Positions 42,091 through 43,723 of a stretch of 43,723 nt of DNA are shown here, piece by piece. The stretch's first letter is position 1. Every line of letters begins with the position of its first letter. Origin of the DNA: Lacticaseibacillus sharpeae JCM 1186 = DSM 20505 (GTDB lineage: Bacteria > Bacillota > Bacilli > Lactobacillales > Lactobacillaceae). The position numbers were made by a program, and so were the translations under genes. The stretch spans positions 1 through 43,723 of the forward strand of contig NZ_AYYO01000019.1 in the NCBI RefSeq assembly GCF_001436225.1, given 5' to 3'. The notes under the pieces are model-generated. The model saw only the letters and a program-made list of their open reading frames with translations. It searched no databases and was not told the origin of the DNA.

Positions 42091-42777
42091 ATGATTTCCA
42101 TCAAAAATGTAAGTAAAAAATACGATAATGGTGTTCCCGGGATTAAGGACATTTCGCTGGACATTGATCAGGGCGAATTCGTCTACGTCATCGGGCCCAG
42201 TGGTGCGGGTAAATCGACCTTCATCAAGATGCTGTACCACCAGCTGACCCCGACGACAGGGAATATCGTCTTCAATGACTTCGACTACTCAACCATGCGG
42301 CCCAGCCAGGTACCATTCCTGCGCCGGGAAATGGGGATTGTCTTCCAGGACTTCAAGCTGTTGCCCCGGATGACCATCTTCGAAAACGTGGCGTACGCCA
42401 TGCAGGTAATCGAGAAGACCGACGCCGAAATCAAGCCGCGTGTGCTTGATGTGCTGCGCCAGGTGGGCCTCGAAACTAAGGTCCGCCGCTTCCCGAGCGA
42501 ACTGTCCGGTGGTGAGCAGCAGCGGGTGGCGATTGCCCGGGCGATTGTGAACAGTCCCAAGGTGCTGATTGCCGACGAACCAACTGGTAACCTCGACCCC
42601 GAGACTAGTGAAGAAATCATGGACATTATCGAAAAAATCAACAACCAGGGGACGACCATCATTATGGCCACGCATAACCGGGACGTGGTTAACGGCCGGT
42701 CCCACCGCGTGCTGGAAATTGCGGGCGGTAACTTAGTTCGAGACGAAAAACAGGGGGCATACGGCATTGAAGACTGA
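42091..42777 (+). CDS. ftsE: Cell division ATP-binding protein FtsE
   Basis: The 228-residue ABC ATPase works with FtsX to control peptidoglycan hydrolases during division or elongation. Walker A is GPSGAGKST (about 35-43), the Q-loop is VFQDFKLLP, the signature is LSGGEQQRVAIARA, and Walker B is VLIADEPTGNLDP. AGGGGGAC precedes the ATG. ftsX starts 11 nt before its stop. Confidence 0.97.
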   Translation: MISIKNVSKKYDNGVPGIKDISLDIDQGEFVYVIGPSGAGKSTFIKMLYHQLTPTTGNIVFNDFDYSTMRPSQVPFLRREMGIVFQDFKLLPRMTIFENVAYAMQVIEKTDAEIKPRVLDVLRQVGLETKVRRFPSELSGGEQQRVAIARAIVNSPKVLIADEPTGNLDPETSEEIMDIIEKINNQGTTIIMATHNRDVVNGRSHRVLEIAGGNLVRDEKQGAYGIED

Positions 42778-43654
42778 AGTAATTAAAAGGCACGTTGGCG
42801 ACAGTCTGAAGAGTCTGCGCCGTAACGGCTGGATGAGTGTGGCTGCGGTTTCGGCCGTGACGGTCACACTGCTTCTGGTCGGGATTTTTATGGCAATTCT
42901 GTTCAACGGGAACCGGATTAGCCACCAGGTGGAAAACGATGTGCAGGTCCGGGTTTACATCGACCGCAACGTGAACAAGACCAAGAAGGCCGCGCTGCGT
43001 AAGAAGCTAACCAAGATGAAGAATGTGACCAAGGTTAGCTACCGGTCGAAGTCCACGGAACTGAACACCATCGTTAGTGGTTACGGTTCACAGTGGAACA
43101 TGTTCAAGGGGGACGAAAACCCACTGAATGACGTCTTCATTGTTGAGACCACGAGCCCAGATTCCACGATGGCCATCGCCAAGAAGGCCCAGAAGCTGGA
43201 TAACGTTAGCGACGCGTCATACGGGGGCAAAACGGCCCGGAAGCTGTTCACCTACATTGATGGTGTGCGCAACTGGGGCTTTGGCTTCACTGTCTTGCTA
43301 CTACTGCTGGCCGTCTTCCTGATTAGTAACACGATTCGGATTACCATTCTGTCGCGGCGGGATGAAATCGGCGTGATGCGGCTGGTTGGGGCCACCAACA
43401 GTTACATTCGCTGGCCATTCCTGCTTGAAGGCGCTTGGACCGGGTTGCTCGGGTCAATCGTACCCATGGTGTTCGTCGACATTGCTTACCATGTGGTGCA
43501 CGGCTCGATGGATATCTCTGAAGCCAGCAACGGCTTCTCATTGTACCCAGTCATGCCGTTCCTGCTGTGGCTGGACCTCCTGCTCGCAGTCGTCGGGATT
43601 GTCATCGGGGCTGTCGGCGCGGTTGTTTCCATGCGGCGTTTCCTCAAGATTTAA
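42767..43654 (+). CDS. ftsX: Cell division membrane protein FtsX
   Basis: The 295-residue protein has four membrane helices (about 22-44, 168-192, 218-243, 265-290) and a large extracellular domain after the first helix, the usual FtsX layout. That domain activates peptidoglycan hydrolases such as CwlO-type enzymes. SLKSLRRNGWMSVAAVSAVTVT is family-typical at the N-terminus (WMSVAAVSAV core). The start is a TTG with CAGGGGGC upstream, within the end of ftsE. Confidence 0.95.
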   Translation: MKTEVIKRHVGDSLKSLRRNGWMSVAAVSAVTVTLLLVGIFMAILFNGNRISHQVENDVQVRVYIDRNVNKTKKAALRKKLTKMKNVTKVSYRSKSTELNTIVSGYGSQWNMFKGDENPLNDVFIVETTSPDSTMAIAKKAQKLDNVSDASYGGKTARKLFTYIDGVRNWGFGFTVLLLLLAVFLISNTIRITILSRRDEIGVMRLVGATNSYIRWPFLLEGAWTGLLGSIVPMVFVDIAYHVVHGSMDISEASNGFSLYPVMPFLLWLDLLLAVVGIVIGAVGAVVSMRRFLKI

Positions 43655-43723
43655 AGGCAAATATTTCCGGAACTATGTCAAACGGTGTTGAATAGTAAAT
43701 TTATCATTTGGAGTTCGTCCTTC
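43655..43723. other. window end, non-coding
   Basis: The last 69 nt contain no start or complete signal. The ftsEX partner, if any, lies beyond the window. Confidence 0.6.

Overview
This window is a chromosomal segment of a Gram-positive, relatively GC-rich lactic acid bacterium, almost certainly a member of the Lactobacillaceae. The evidence is the Firmicute gene order (ftsK-ymfF-ymfH-ymfI-rodZ-pgsA-cinA-recA-rny and comFA-comFC-hpf-secA-prfB-ftsE-ftsX), strong AGGAGG-type ribosome binding sites, frequent TTG/GTG starts, an AraT/D-hydroxyisocaproate dehydrogenase pair of the lactobacillus type, and PurR boxes of the Bacillus/Lactococcus type. I cannot name the species from the sequence alone.

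Layout. Positions 1-480 are the tail of an rRNA operon: 5S rRNA, tRNA-Asn and tRNA-Ser, then a terminator. Positions 500-2770 hold a small accessory block (TM2 protein, DUF2187 protein, LtrA-like protein). It is bracketed by the tRNA-Ser 3' end and a 22-bp near-copy of it at 2741-2762. Positions 2789-6300 hold a phosphoglycerate mutase, a membrane GGDEF protein and a purine permease with PurR boxes. Positions 6259-9955 are a minus-strand operon: aromatic aminotransferase, D-2-hydroxyacid dehydrogenase, and a PTS_EIIC_2-type membrane protein. A 5' leader precedes it, encoding an 18-residue peptide with four Phe codons and a set of mutually exclusive hairpins ending in a terminator. I read this as ribosome-mediated, Phe-responsive transcription attenuation, the most interesting object in the window. 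Positions 10150-15480 hold asparaginase, coiA, a CYTH protein and the relQ-nadK-rluD operon. Positions 15489-20738 hold repair, cell-wall lipid recycling, metabolic and transport genes, including a free-standing glucitol-type IIA that lacks the phosphorylated His and a zinc-independent S14. Positions 21184-43654 are mostly conserved housekeeping blocks: trmL, ftsK, the EF-P modification cluster, rodZ-pgsA, cinA, recA, rny, tagO, yigZ, comFA-comFC, hpf, secA, prfB with a programmed +1 frameshift, and ftsE-ftsX.

How the genes fit together. Much of the window is core information processing, envelope and division machinery. Competence and recombination genes recur (coiA, cinA, recA, comFA, comFC). 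Stress and starvation signalling is represented by relQ, hpf, the GGDEF protein and the Phe-leader operon. AraT and the dehydrogenase together interconvert Phe, phenylpyruvate and phenyllactate. Because the leader should switch the operon on when charged tRNA-Phe is scarce, I infer a role in making or recovering aromatic amino acids from 2-oxo or 2-hydroxy acids, possibly taken up by the membrane protein.
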